Below, piece by piece: positions 1-7,869 of a DNA stretch of 64,000 bases. Position 1 is the first letter of the stretch, and the number at the start of each line of letters is the position of its first letter. The position numbers and the translations under genes are program-made. Source of the DNA: Veillonella sp. KGMB01456 (lineage in GTDB: Bacteria > Bacillota > Negativicutes > Veillonellales > Veillonellaceae); the NCBI RefSeq assembly GCF_023051165.1, contig NZ_JALKIG010000007.1:1-64000 (forward strand). Direction: 5' to 3'. The notes under the pieces were generated by a model. It was given only the letters and a program-made list of their open reading frames with translations, had not been told where the DNA came from and did no database searches.

Positions 1-243
1 CCAATTTATTGGGATTAATTTAAAAAAGCCACACACACTTTTTGTCCTATAAGCCCATGATTTGAATATAAAGAACACATATTAACATTGTTCGTAGTAG
101 CTAAGACTTTTTCTTGATAGGTTTAAAGGCGCCTATTTGTTTATATCTGGGCAATTGATATGAACATTAAGACGCCTCTTTTATAAAAACCTATAGTATG
201 TTAGAATAAAGGTAGTTAATTCAATTAAAAACTTTGTTTTTAG

Positions 244-276
244 CCGTTTAGTACGCCAATACTAGACGGTTTTTTC
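244..276 (+). terminator. Intrinsic terminator of an upstream transcript
   Basis: Arms 244-253 and 260-269 form a 10-bp stem with one G-T pair, followed by seven T. It points rightward, so it ends a plus-strand transcript that begins at or before the left edge. Upstream, 117-194 folds into a long interrupted stem (117-124 with 187-194, 127-131 with 173-177, 139-147 with 157-165), so a small structured RNA or a 3' UTR may be what is terminated. The rest of 1-552 is AT-rich with no convincing coding frame. Confidence 0.7.
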
Positions 277-552
277 TTTTTCTTAGTGCAGTCAATTGTA
301 TATATGAGACCTCCTTTTTAAAAAAATCCCTCATGTATTACTGACATTCTTTTAAATACGTTTGCTCTAATATCATCTCCTTCTTTCTTAAAATTAGAAA
401 ATCCTTTAAAATGTAACTAGTTATAATAGCCTTTCTATAATCATTTCGGCTATAATTGGATTATAACATACTTTATGTTAATTGTCGATTTAGAATTGAT
501 TTTACATAAAAAGTAATTTGAAATAGATTTTTGGAGATAGGGAGATTAATAA

Positions 553-1101
553 ATGTTTATATGCAAGCTAAGCAAAATTTTAAAAGAGCGGAATCTGAAA
601 AAGACGTCATTTGCTTTGGACAATGGTTTCCCCAAAACTTTTATTGAAAACTTGGTAAGCAATAAGTTCCGAGATATTAATATGGAATCATTGGAACGGG
701 TTATGCAGATTTTGGATATAACCAGGCTCGAGGATATTTTAATCTACGTTCCCTATGAAATAGAGATTGGAGATACCTATGAGTCCAAGACACAGGAAGA
801 AAGTTATGTATTGGGCTTTAAGGATATTTCTATTGATGTAATTTTAAAAAATAAGGAGGGCGCCAAGACGCTGACGACGTTGATTCGGATTCCTCATGGC
901 GAGATGCGCAGTAATGTTATGCTCCTTTCTATCGGTAGTATTGAGGATATTGTAGAAAGGGATAAGTGGCTAGACTTTTTTAATGAGTATGATCCTTACT
1001 TTTTATATTATGTATTGGCAAGGGTTGCCGAGCAGGCGCGAAAAGAATTTAAAATTAAGAATTTTGTAACGTCGAGTAGCTTACAAATTAATAAAAAATA
1101 G
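553..1101 (+). CDS. Small HTH (XRE/Cro-like) protein of unknown role
   Basis: This is a 182-residue protein. Residues 5-62 look like a Cro/CI-type helix-turn-helix: a helix ending KERNLKKTSFA, a turn, a recognition-like helix TFIENLVSNKF, then SLERVMQILDI, a layout typical of XRE domains. The remaining 120 residues are acidic, mixed alpha/beta, and I do not recognise them. A purine-rich ribosome site (GGAGATAGGGAG) lies just before the ATG. The gene stands alone and converges on pabC, sharing a bidirectional terminator. It may be a DNA-binding regulator, but its target and ligand are unknown. Base composition is more AT-rich than the neighbouring metabolic genes, which could reflect transfer. 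Confidence 0.6.
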   Translation: MFICKLSKILKERNLKKTSFALDNGFPKTFIENLVSNKFRDINMESLERVMQILDITRLEDILIYVPYEIEIGDTYESKTQEESYVLGFKDISIDVILKNKEGAKTLTTLIRIPHGEMRSNVMLLSIGSIEDIVERDKWLDFFNEYDPYFLYYVLARVAEQARKEFKIKNFVTSSSLQINKK

Positions 1102-1110
1102 GCGAGAAAC

Positions 1111-1148
1111 TAAACACCCCTGCAGATTTAGGTTTGCAGGGGTGTTTA
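1111..1148. terminator. Bidirectional intrinsic terminator
   Basis: A perfect 14-bp inverted repeat (1111-1124 with 1135-1148) and a 10-nt loop lie between two convergent genes. Both sides are AT-rich, so it can serve the HTH gene on the plus strand and pabC on the minus strand. Confidence 0.85.
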
Positions 1149-1165
1149 ATTTAATTGAGTTAAAT

Positions 1166-1921
1166 TTAATTGTAGTTAGGAAAAGTTCGCAATCTATCTT
1201 GCAGATAATTTTGGTATAAGGTTCCCGTCATTGTCTGTGCTGAGGCCGGGAATTCGTGAGTCCCAAACTGACGTACCGGCATGATGCCCATGAGGGAATT
1301 GGTAATAAAACACTCATCGAAGGAGCCGATTTCATGAGGAATGATGGTCTTTTCAACTACTTCATAGCGCTGACAAAGGTAGGCCCGGACGATGCCCGGC
1401 AAGAGGCCGGCCTCGATGGGTGGTGTATAAAGTCGGTCGTTTTTTATAAAAAAGAGATTGCTTACGGATCCTTCCGTAAGTTCGCCGCGACTGTTACAGA
1501 AAATCGGCTCGTCGATGCCTGCCTTAGCAGCTTGTCGCTTGGCTAAGATGGATTCACCGTAATTAAAGGTTTTGTGGTAGACAAAAGGGGATGATTCGTT
1601 ACGGCGAATGTCGGACATGGCGAGGACAAAACCCGGACGAGACGGTAAATTCTCATAGGGGTTAGCTCTTACTGTGAAGCTTAGATTGTTAGCTGACACC
1701 ATGATTTTAACAACGCCCATGCCGTCACCATTTTTGTTTAAATAAATTTGAAGCTGCTGTTGCCAATCGTCAGGTAGGGTGATGCCAAGCCAGTCGAGTG
1801 TGCGGCGTAGGCGCGCTTCGTGGGCTTCTAACCAAATTGGCTGATTGTTTACGAGGGCTATGGTTTCGAAGGCACCAAGGCCAAACTGATAGCCGTCATC
1901 AAAGGTAAGGTTCATAATCAA
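1166..1921 (-). CDS. pabC: Aminodeoxychorismate lyase (class IV aminotransferase fold)
   Basis: The product is a PLP-dependent fold-type IV enzyme of about 250 residues. In this context it should release pyruvate from 4-amino-4-deoxychorismate to give 4-aminobenzoate for folate. Family signs are the N-terminal FGLGAFETI, the lysine region FVYHKTFNY, and the C-terminal half with ELTEGSVSNLFF and GLLPGIVR, the PLP phosphate-binding segments. It is third in pabA-pabB-pabC and overlaps the end of pabB. A GGAG lies 6 nt before a TTG at 1921 and 12 nt before an ATG at 1915; either may be the start. The sequence alone could also fit a D-amino-acid or branched-chain aminotransferase, but the operon decides for PabC. 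Confidence 0.88.
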   Translation of the reverse strand: MIMNLTFDDGYQFGLGAFETIALVNNQPIWLEAHEARLRRTLDWLGITLPDDWQQQLQIYLNKNGDGMGVVKIMVSANNLSFTVRANPYENLPSRPGFVLAMSDIRRNESSPFVYHKTFNYGESILAKRQAAKAGIDEPIFCNSRGELTEGSVSNLFFIKNDRLYTPPIEAGLLPGIVRAYLCQRYEVVEKTIIPHEIGSFDECFITNSLMGIMPVRQFGTHEFPASAQTMTGTLYQNYLQDRLRTFPNYN

Positions 1922-3359
1922 AAGTTTCTCCTTTCAAGGCACTGAGTAAGGCCTTTGCCTTTTGCCAGATTTCTTCATATTCAAAGCCACGTTCCGATTC
2001 GGCGGTAATACCGCCACCGACACCGATATAGTACGAATCGCCTTGGTGGACGGCCGTGCGGATGACGATGTTGAGGTCGCAGTTGCCGTCGAGGGATAAG
2101 TAACCGATGGTGCCGGTGTAGAGTTGGCGACGGCTCGATTCCAGTTCGTCGATGATTTCCATGGCCCGTCTTTTTGGCGCGCCTGTAATGGAGCCACCTG
2201 GGAAAAGTGCCGAGAGGGCATCGATGGCGGTCTGATTCGGTTTGAGCGTGCCAATCACGTTGGCGATTAAATGGAAGACTGTGGCATACTCTTCTACCGC
2301 AAAGAGGTCGGGTACGATAACACTGCCGGGCTCACAGATTTTATTGAGGTCATTTCGCTCCAGATCCACAATCATCAAGAGTTCGCTTTGGTCTTTTTGC
2401 GATTCGGCCAGTTCTTTACGAAGCGCCGCATCTTCCTCGGCTGTTTTGCCGCGTCGGCGAGTTCCTTTGATCGGACGGGTTTCAATTTTTTTGCCGTTGA
2501 TGCGAAGCAATCGTTCCATGGAAGCACTGATTATCTGATAGGAGTCGTATTGCAGGTAGGCTCCGAAAGGCGACGGATTATCTCGGCGCAGCCGGCTAAA
2601 GAAGGTGTACGGCGGGCACTGACAATCGATGGTCAACGTACCGGTAAAATTGGTAACATAAACGTCACCGGCTATAAGGTAGTCCATCAATTTATGAAGG
2701 GCCTGAGCATATTCATCCGATGTGCTGTCCGGATGAATTGCTAGGGGATAAGTTTCTGCCAGTGATTGTGACTTGAAGTTAGCCATCTTCGCGGCGATAA
2801 GATCCTCCATCTTTTTCAAAAGAACGGGAGCCGGTTCGGTATGACCGTTAGCGATGAACCAAAGGGAGTGATCTTTTAAATCTTCTATGATAAAAAAGTC
2901 GTAAAAGCCCCATTTCATATCGGCCATGGTGACCTTCGTTTCGTGTTGCGAGGTAAGTCCCATTTCTTTCATGCCGTAATCATAGGTAACATAGCCGATG
3001 GCACCGTCTGTCAAAGGTAGGTCGGTATCGTTTTTACGGTAATGATTTTGCAAGTAGGTCTTGAGATAGTCTTCGGCGCTTCCCGGATGGGCTTTGCCGT
3101 CCACATAAAGGCACCCGTTTTCAACTTTTACCTCGTGATAAGGTACGAGACCGATGATGGAATATTGACCGAGGTTGTTTTCTAAGGATGAGTCGAGAAA
3201 GGCGGCGTTCTTTTCGTCGGCAAAGAGGGTGAAAATATCACCGGCGCTATAGGGCAAAGTTGAACGGCAAATACAGGCTTCAGCCTCTGTTTCAATCATG
3301 GTGTCGCCAATAGATTCCGTCATTGTTTTAGTGACGTTTTTTATCATGGCTTCAGGCAT
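1899..3359 (-). CDS. pabB: Aminodeoxychorismate synthase component I
   Basis: The enzyme aminates chorismate to 4-amino-4-deoxychorismate using ammonia from PabA. It belongs to the chorismate-binding family (TrpE/PabB/MenF). The motif PIKGTRRRG carries the lysine typical of PabB; the TrpE encoded at 15.7 kb has PIAGT instead. Other conserved blocks are LMIVDLERNDL, FPGGSITGAPKRRAMEII and the C-terminal GGGITAESERGFEYEE. An upstream GTG at 3383 opens the frame, but the ATG at 3359 has an AGGAGG eight bases ahead and overlaps the pabA stop by 8 nt, so I use it (about 486 residues). Translation is probably coupled to pabA. Confidence 0.93.
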   Translation of the reverse strand: MPEAMIKNVTKTMTESIGDTMIETEAEACICRSTLPYSAGDIFTLFADEKNAAFLDSSLENNLGQYSIIGLVPYHEVKVENGCLYVDGKAHPGSAEDYLKTYLQNHYRKNDTDLPLTDGAIGYVTYDYGMKEMGLTSQHETKVTMADMKWGFYDFFIIEDLKDHSLWFIANGHTEPAPVLLKKMEDLIAAKMANFKSQSLAETYPLAIHPDSTSDEYAQALHKLMDYLIAGDVYVTNFTGTLTIDCQCPPYTFFSRLRRDNPSPFGAYLQYDSYQIISASMERLLRINGKKIETRPIKGTRRRGKTAEEDAALRKELAESQKDQSELLMIVDLERNDLNKICEPGSVIVPDLFAVEEYATVFHLIANVIGTLKPNQTAIDALSALFPGGSITGAPKRRAMEIIDELESSRRQLYTGTIGYLSLDGNCDLNIVIRTAVHQGDSYYIGVGGGITAESERGFEYEEIWQKAKALLSALKGETFDYEPYL

Positions 3360-3942
3360 GGGGGTGACCTCCTTCTTCGGCACGACGGCAAAAGGCTTGG
3401 ATTAATTCAGAGCCATATTCTGACAATAAGGCTTCCGGGTGAAACTGCAGTCCGAAGAGCGGTAATAGTTGGTGTGACATGGCCATAACGGCCCCATCGT
3501 CGCTGATGGCATCTACGTGATAAACGGGCGGCAAGGTGCTTTTTTGGACAACCAGCGAATGATAGCGGGTCACGTCAAATGTTGTGGGCAGACCTTTGAA
3601 TAAGCCGGTTCCTTCATGATGAATGGCCGTAATTTTGCCGTGCATCGGCTTTTCGCCGCGTACCACGGAAGCCCCGGCGTTATGAGCCAGGATTTGCATG
3701 CCCAAGCAGACGCCGAGAATAGGCATCGTATTTTTAAATTCACGTACAATATCCAAGGATTCTTTGGCATCGGCAGGCCCCTTGGGGCCGGGCGAGATGA
3801 TGATGCCGGTAGGTTTCATAGAAGTAATTTCATCCACCGTAATGGTGTCGCAGGGGCGCACCTCGACTTGGCGTCCCGTTTCGGCCACCAAGTTGGCCAG
3901 GTTATAGGTAAATGAATCATGATTATCGACGATGAGATACAT
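3352..3942 (-). CDS. pabA: Aminodeoxychorismate synthase glutamine amidotransferase
   Basis: This class I glutamine amidotransferase (196 residues) supplies ammonia to PabB. The nucleophile motif GVCLGMQILAH and the C-terminal His-Glu block FHPEALLSE are present, together with the N-terminal DNHDSFTYNLA and SPGPKGPADA blocks of the TrpG/PabA family. It heads the pabABC operon and has AAGGAG ahead of its ATG. A separate trpG lies in the trp operon at 17.2 kb, so this copy is probably dedicated to folate. The leader contains an intrinsic terminator (3961-4002), which suggests attenuation. Confidence 0.92.
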   Translation of the reverse strand: MYLIVDNHDSFTYNLANLVAETGRQVEVRPCDTITVDEITSMKPTGIIISPGPKGPADAKESLDIVREFKNTMPILGVCLGMQILAHNAGASVVRGEKPMHGKITAIHHEGTGLFKGLPTTFDVTRYHSLVVQKSTLPPVYHVDAISDDGAVMAMSHQLLPLFGLQFHPEALLSEYGSELIQAFCRRAEEGGHPHA

Positions 3943-3960
3943 AATAGCTCCTTATATGAA

Positions 3961-4002
3961 AAAAAGTATAACGATGGCAGCAAAAAACTGCACAGTCGTT
4001 AT
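3961..4002 (-). terminator. Intrinsic terminator in the pabA leader (possible attenuator)
   Basis: Read on the minus strand, arms 4002-3996 and 3974-3968 pair over 7 bp, with an inner CTGC/GCAG stem, and are followed two bases later by seven T. It ends about 17 nt before the pabA ribosome site. No gene ends between the tRNA terminator and this hairpin, so it most likely interrupts the pab mRNA itself. No competing antiterminator stands out. Confidence 0.6.
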
Positions 4003-4098
4003 CCTTAAAGGCCCGTAAACTGTAAGTGGAAAATTCCTTTTATTAGTATATCATATTTAGCTCTTTGACTAAAGTTTTTACTATGATTGTTTTAAATA

Positions 4099-4128
4099 AA
4101 AAAGCCCTACAAACCTAGGTTTGTAGGG
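4099..4128 (-). terminator. Terminator of the tRNA-Ser gene
   Basis: A 24-nt self-complementary sequence (4105-4128) is followed on the minus strand by a C and a run of T. It lies 12 nt past the CCA end of the tRNA. Confidence 0.85.
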
Positions 4129-4140
4129 GTGTAATCTAAC

Positions 4141-4231
4141 TGGCGGAGGATTAGGGATTCGAACCCTAGCGACGGTAACCCGCCCTAACGATTTAGCAAA
4201 CCGTCCTCTTCAGCCTCTTGAGTAATCCTCC
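4141..4231 (-). tRNA. tRNA-Ser (anticodon GCU)
   Basis: The 91-nt minus-strand sequence folds as a class II tRNA. It has a 7-bp acceptor stem GGAGGAT/ATCCTCC, discriminator G with encoded CCA, anticodon stem ACGGT/ATCGT with loop TTGCTAA, a long variable arm, and a T arm with GGTTCGAATCC. Anticodon GCU reads AGC and AGU serine codons. It is a single gene with its own terminator. Confidence 0.95.
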
Positions 4232-4370
4232 ATATCTAATTACTAAAATATCATATCATTAGTAGAAGGCACTTGTCAAGATTTTGTAAATAATAGTTGT
4301 AAATTTTATTAATTCTTTTAGGATTAAATTGCTTAGCAATTAAGCTATTGCCGTCTGGTGTTTTTAGTTT

Positions 4371-5030
4371 TTAGACGCCTTTAGCATCGGGATCCCAAAT
4401 GAATTTGTGGATTTGTAATTGCAAGCGAATCTGCTGCAGATTATTTTTCAGTAAATACGCTACGATTTCTTGCGGGTCGATTTTGCCAAAAACGGGGGAT
4501 ACGAAGATATGTCCTTTCGGCTTTTTAGTGAGCACGATTTCTTTCATGCGCTGTAAATCGCCGTAGGAGCTGACTACGAATTTCAATACATCTTTATCCG
4601 TCATGGCTTCACATAATTTAGGGTGCATGGACTCTTCGGCACTCGAATCGGGACATTTGTAATCGTAAGTATAGAATACATTATCTCGCTGGAAGGGAGC
4701 AATAATGCTGCCGTTCGTTTCGATGTTGAACTCATAGGGACCAAACGGCGTTGTTTCACGGCTCAATACATCGATGAGCTGTTCTACTTCGTCGGCTTGC
4801 AACAAGGGTTCGCCGCCGGTAATGGTAATGTAGCGATTCCCCATTTGGCGCAACGCATCCGCTACGTCTTCCACGGATTGTACTTCATAGTCTACTTCGT
4901 CGCCGTAGCTGTACGTTGTGTCGCAATAGACACAACGTAAGTTGCAGTCGTAGAGTCTTAGAAAGGAGCAAAGGGACCCTTGGCGGGTACCTTCACCTTC
5001 GATGGAGCTGAAACGCTCAATCACGTTCAT
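4371..5030 (-). CDS. queE: 7-carboxy-7-deazaguanine synthase (radical SAM)
   Basis: QueE converts 6-carboxy-tetrahydropterin to 7-carboxy-7-deazaguanine on the way to preQ0 and queuosine. The N-terminus has the family marker SIEGEGTRQG, followed by the radical-SAM cluster CNLRCVYC (CX3CX2C) and the TGGEPLLQ block. The frame is open further upstream, but the ATG at 5030 overlaps the queD stop by 14 nt, has a GGAAGGGAA ahead of it and gives 219 residues, normal for the family. It is last in dapL-queD-queE. No queC or queF is in the window. Confidence 0.92.
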   Translation of the reverse strand: MNVIERFSSIEGEGTRQGSLCSFLRLYDCNLRCVYCDTTYSYGDEVDYEVQSVEDVADALRQMGNRYITITGGEPLLQADEVEQLIDVLSRETTPFGPYEFNIETNGSIIAPFQRDNVFYTYDYKCPDSSAEESMHPKLCEAMTDKDVLKFVVSSYGDLQRMKEIVLTKKPKGHIFVSPVFGKIDPQEIVAYLLKNNLQQIRLQLQIHKFIWDPDAKGV

Positions 5031-5355
5031 AAATCGCCACATTCCCTTCCGATTCCTGAACAACAACTTTGAAGCATTTTTCGCCCAACTGATCGGCAAT
5101 CCATTTCGCCATATTTTCGGCAGTCGGATTGATGTCGCCCATAACATCGTTCACGTGTTTGTGATCAAGTTGGCCGTGAATCGCTTCTTTGATATGACCG
5201 AAGTCAATGACCATACCGTTCTCATCAAGCTCGGCGGCGCGTGCGTGAATGTGCACAATCCAGTTATGACCGTGTAGGTTTTGACACTTACTTGGGTAGG
5301 TCAACTTCAGCTGATGAGAGGCGCTGATTTCTAGTTTTTTTACTACTGTAAACAT
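5017..5355 (-). CDS. queD: 6-carboxy-5,6,7,8-tetrahydropterin synthase
   Basis: This is a small T-fold enzyme of 112 residues, homologous to 6-pyruvoyl-tetrahydropterin synthase. It acts on dihydroneopterin triphosphate, upstream of QueE. Visible signatures are the catalytic cysteine with zinc histidines (CQNLHGH), VIDFGHIKE, and LDHKHVND. It lies 11 nt after dapL and overlaps queE, so the three genes are cotranscribed. Confidence 0.93.
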   Translation of the reverse strand: MFTVVKKLEISASHQLKLTYPSKCQNLHGHNWIVHIHARAAELDENGMVIDFGHIKEAIHGQLDHKHVNDVMGDINPTAENMAKWIADQLGEKCFKVVVQESEGNVAIYERD

Positions 5356-5366
5356 GTATACCTCGC

Positions 5367-6596
5367 TTAAAATTGTAATGTTTTAATTCGCTCAATGGCA
5401 CGCAATGTGTTTTCACGACTGCCGAAGGAGGTGAGACGTAAGTATCCTTCGCCGCAAGGGCCGAAACCGGCACCCGGGGTGCTTACGATATGTACTTTTC
5501 CCAATAAAAGGTCGAAAAACTCCCAGCTTGTCATGCCGGCCGGAACTTTAAGCCAAATGTAAGGCGCATCAACACCGCCGAATACGGTGAGTCCGATGGC
5601 AGTAAGGCCTTCGCGGATGATGCGGGCATTTTCTTTGTAGTACGCAATGGCTTCACGTGTTTGACGATGGCCTGCTTCAGAATAAACGGCTTCGGCGGCA
5701 CGTTGAATAATATAAGGAACACCGTTGAATTTAGTGCATTGTCGACGATTCCACATAGGGTTTAAGGCCTGTTTTTGACCGTCTGCCGTATTGACCGTTA
5801 ATTCCTTCGGAACCACTGTATAGGCACAGCGTGTGCCGGTGAAGCCGGCTGTTTTGGAGAAGGAACGGAATTCAATGGCTACTTCGCGAGCCCCTTCGAT
5901 TTCGTAAATGCTGTGAACTGTGTCTTCACTGCTGATGAAGGCTTCGTAGGCGGAGTCAAACATGAGCACCGTATCATTGGCTTTACACCAGTCAACCCAT
6001 TCTTTAAGGCGTTTGCGGCTCAAAACGGTACCGGTCGGGTTATTCGGGCAGCAGAGGTAGACAATGTCTACATGTTGATTCGGAAATTCCGGCGAAAAGT
6101 TATTTTCCGCATTGGTTGGTAAGTAGACGATGTTTTCAAAACGGCCGTCTTTGAACTGACCGGAACGTCCGCCCATGACATTGCTGTCGAGATACACCGG
6201 ATACACCGGGTCGGTAATGGCAACTACGTTGTTGGCACTGAAGAGCTCCTGGATGTTGCCCACGTCGGATTTGGCTCCGTCGGAGATAAAGACTTCGTCA
6301 ATATCGAGGTTGATTCCGAGTGGTTTATAATCGTGATCGACAACGGCTTGACGTAAGAATTCGTAACCTTGTTCCGGGCCGTAACCGCGAAACGTTTCGG
6401 CTTGACCCATTTCGTCAACTGCTTTATGCATGGCTTCAATCACGGCAGGTGCTAATGGTCGTGTTACATCCCCGATGCCTAAGCGAATGATGTCGGCATC
6501 CGGATTATTTTTCTGAAATTCTGCCACTTTGCGAGCAATGTTAGCAAATAAATAGGAACTTTGTAGGTTGGCATAATTTTCGTTGATTAGAGCCAT
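5367..6596 (-). CDS. dapL: LL-diaminopimelate aminotransferase
   Basis: This class I/II PLP aminotransferase of 409 residues converts tetrahydrodipicolinate directly to LL-2,6-diaminopimelate for lysine and peptidoglycan. The opening [17 protein letters not shown], the block [11 protein letters not shown] and [15 protein letters not shown] are characteristic of DapL. The PLP lysine lies in [13 protein letters not shown]. An AGGAGG precedes the ATG. Its grouping with queD and queE has no obvious metabolic logic. A promoter (TTGACA, 17 nt, TATTTG) lies 110-140 nt upstream. Confidence 0.94.
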   Translation of the reverse strand: MALINENYANLQSSYLFANIARKVAEFQKNNPDADIIRLGIGDVTRPLAPAVIEAMHKAVDEMGQAETFRGYGPEQGYEFLRQAVVDHDYKPLGINLDIDEVFISDGAKSDVGNIQELFSANNVVAITDPVYPVYLDSNVMGGRSGQFKDGRFENIVYLPTNAENNFSPEFPNQHVDIVYLCCPNNPTGTVLSRKRLKEWVDWCKANDTVLMFDSAYEAFISSEDTVHSIYEIEGAREVAIEFRSFSKTAGFTGTRCAYTVVPKELTVNTADGQKQALNPMWNRRQCTKFNGVPYIIQRAAEAVYSEAGHRQTREAIAYYKENARIIREGLTAIGLTVFGGVDAPYIWLKVPAGMTSWEFFDLLLGKVHIVSTPGAGFGPCGEGYLRLTSFGSRENTLRAIERIKTLQF

Positions 6597-6707
6597 GGTG
6601 AACCTCCTTGAAGCTTGGGTACAACTGAATTAAAATTTATAAAAACTACATTATATAGAAATTTATAAATTTAATAGTAACATTTTACTATATATGAAGC
6701 CCCTCTG

Positions 6708-6736
6708 CAAATAATGGCCTGTAAAGACTTTGTCAA
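6708..6736 (-). promoter_or_regulatory. Candidate sigma-70 promoter for dapL-queD-queE
   Basis: On the minus strand, TTGACA (6736-6731) is separated by exactly 17 nt from TATTTG (6713-6708). It lies downstream of the terminator at 6773-6812, so the operon can be transcribed independently of the RNA gene upstream. Confidence 0.5.
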
Positions 6737-6765
6737 TAAGGGCTAATAGTAGTGTATAAATATTT

Positions 6766-6954
6766 GAAAATAAAGAAAAACAGGAATCCGGGGAGGGATT
6801 CCTGTTTTTCTTGTAAGGGGAGTGTTAGTGTTAATCAAATGAAATCTTGATCACCTATATTGGCTGAACAGGGAGGGTTCAGTATCAATATAGTTCCCTG
6901 TAATCAATGATGGAGGTAATTCGAATGGGGTATCGAAATTACCATTCATTTGAT
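6766..6954 (-). ncRNA. Candidate structured RNA: sRNA or orphan riboswitch-like element
   Basis: The roughly 185-nt minus-strand transcript would start where its outer stem starts. P1 pairs 6954-6945 with 6843-6834 (10 bp). P2 pairs 6943-6933 with 6924-6915 (one bulge) and has a C-rich loop. P3 pairs 6907-6900 with 6854-6847 (8 bp, one G-U), then after a 6-nt AGGGAA bulge 6893-6886 with 6862-6855, then 6882-6877 with 6869-6864, closing on loop CCTCCCT. The bulge and the P3 loop are complementary (AGGGA with TCCCT). A single-stranded CTCCCC stretch and a perfect 17-bp terminator follow. It matches no class I can recall. The promoter with tandem boxes lies immediately upstream. The fold was made by hand and the strand is inferred from the promoter, terminator and C-rich loops. 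Confidence 0.55.
6773..6812 (-). terminator. Intrinsic terminator of the structured RNA
   Basis: A perfect 17-bp inverted repeat (6773-6789 with 6796-6812) has a 6-nt loop, CTCCCC on the minus strand. The 3' arm ends TGTTTTTCTT and is followed by TATTTTC on the minus strand, giving the U tract in that direction. Confidence 0.8.
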
Positions 6955-6960
6955 GATATA

Positions 6961-6994
6961 ACTATACGTCATCAAAATGAACGCAAAATGAACG
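6961..6994 (-). promoter_or_regulatory. Promoter with tandem 11-bp OmpR-type boxes for the structured RNA
   Basis: On the minus strand two identical 11-mers, CGTTCATTTTG, lie back to back (6994-6973), followed after 6 nt by TATAGT (6966-6961). An 11-bp direct repeat taking the place of the -35 just before a -10 is the usual architecture of promoters activated by OmpR/PhoB-family regulators. A start 6-7 nt after the -10 falls on the first base of stem P1. The neighbouring response regulator is the natural candidate; this is inference. Confidence 0.5.
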
Positions 6995-7101
6995 TTTTTG
7001 AGTTTTAATGACTTTTTTTGATAAAATTTTCAGATTAAAATTAATAGTGATAATTAGTAGTAAAACACATGTACTATGTGACTTTAAATTATCCTAGAAT
7101 C

Positions 7102-7869
7102 TTAGTGGAAAATAGATTTTATAATATGTCCATTAACCCCGTCGATAATTAAATCATAGGTCAAACTGGAGCGTTTGGCTGTAATTTTATACAACGGATG
7201 CTTTAATAATTCTTTAGGCGGAGTCCGCGTGAAATCATTAATTTGTACGCCCTTGGCTAATTCGTCAATTGGGGGATGCTCACGATCGGTATTACTCTCA
7301 TTCGGTTTGATAAGCGTTCTTTCGCTTTCCAGCGGCGGTTTTGGCCCGGCTGCAGCTATTGGCGGCGGCACACGAAGAGGCGGCAATGAGGCCACATTAC
7401 TGTTTTCGGCTGTAGCCGGCAAGTTTAAGTTCTCATGGCTATCAGACGAATCGGCAGCTTGTCCGTTCATGGGCTTATTTGTCGAAGAATCTGCATTTTT
7501 ATCATTAGGCATCATTCCTTGGCCGATAGGCGGTCCCGGTGGAAAGGGCAGATCATCAAAGGTGATTAAGGCAATTTCCTTAAATGTCAGCTCATTCAGG
7601 GGCACCCCGGTATTAATGGCCGTCAACTCTTTAATGGTATCTTCGCTCAAGAGGGTCAATTTATTGGCTTTGGCCTGGGCTTTGATCATTTCGGTGCGGG
7701 CTGCACTGACACGCATCGCTTCCTGTTGTGCCATATAATCATGGACTGCATAGATACCACCGCCGATTGCAAAAGCGGCAACAAATAGCAGTATTATACG
7801 GTGTAAAGCTCGTCGAGGCGGCTCTGCATCGTTGGATTCTACTGTGAACTGTCGCAATAATGGTTTCAT
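7102..7869 (-). CDS. Membrane-anchored PepSY-like protein linked to the two-component system
   Basis: The 255-residue protein has one N-terminal membrane segment (about 24-45) and the rest is probably extracytoplasmic. Residues 75-104 (INTGVPLNELTFKEIALI) resemble the first half of a PepSY domain, and 223-252 (HPLYKITAKRSSLTYDLIID then GVNGHI) the second half. Between them is a roughly 115-residue low-complexity insert rich in Pro, Asn, Ser and Ala. The start overlaps the kinase stop by 4 nt (ATGA), so it is translationally coupled and third in the RR-HK operon. PepSY proteins often act beside sensor kinases or secreted proteases. A role as accessory sensor or modulator of the kinase is inferred. 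Confidence 0.6.
   Translation of the reverse strand: MKPLLRQFTVESNDAEPPRRALHRIILLFVAAFAIGGGIYAVHDYMAQQEAMRVSAARTEMIKAQAKANKLTLLSEDTIKELTAINTGVPLNELTFKEIALITFDDLPFPPGPPIGQGMMPNDKNADSSTNKPMNGQAADSSDSHENLNLPATAENSNVASLPPLRVPPPIAAAGPKPPLESERTLIKPNESNTDREHPPIDELAKGVQINDFTRTPPKELLKHPLYKITAKRSSLTYDLIIDGVNGHIIKSIFH

Noticed and set aside
1899-3359. Anthranilate synthase component I
   Set aside because: The PIKGT motif and the pabA/pabC neighbours fit PabB, and a proper trpE with PIAGT exists at 15.7 kb.
6773-6954. Lysine, preQ1, SAM, THF or T-box riboswitch for dapL-queD-queE
   Set aside because: The conserved cores of these classes are absent; the three-way junction and C-rich loops do not fit any of them. 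A promoter also lies between the terminator and dapL.
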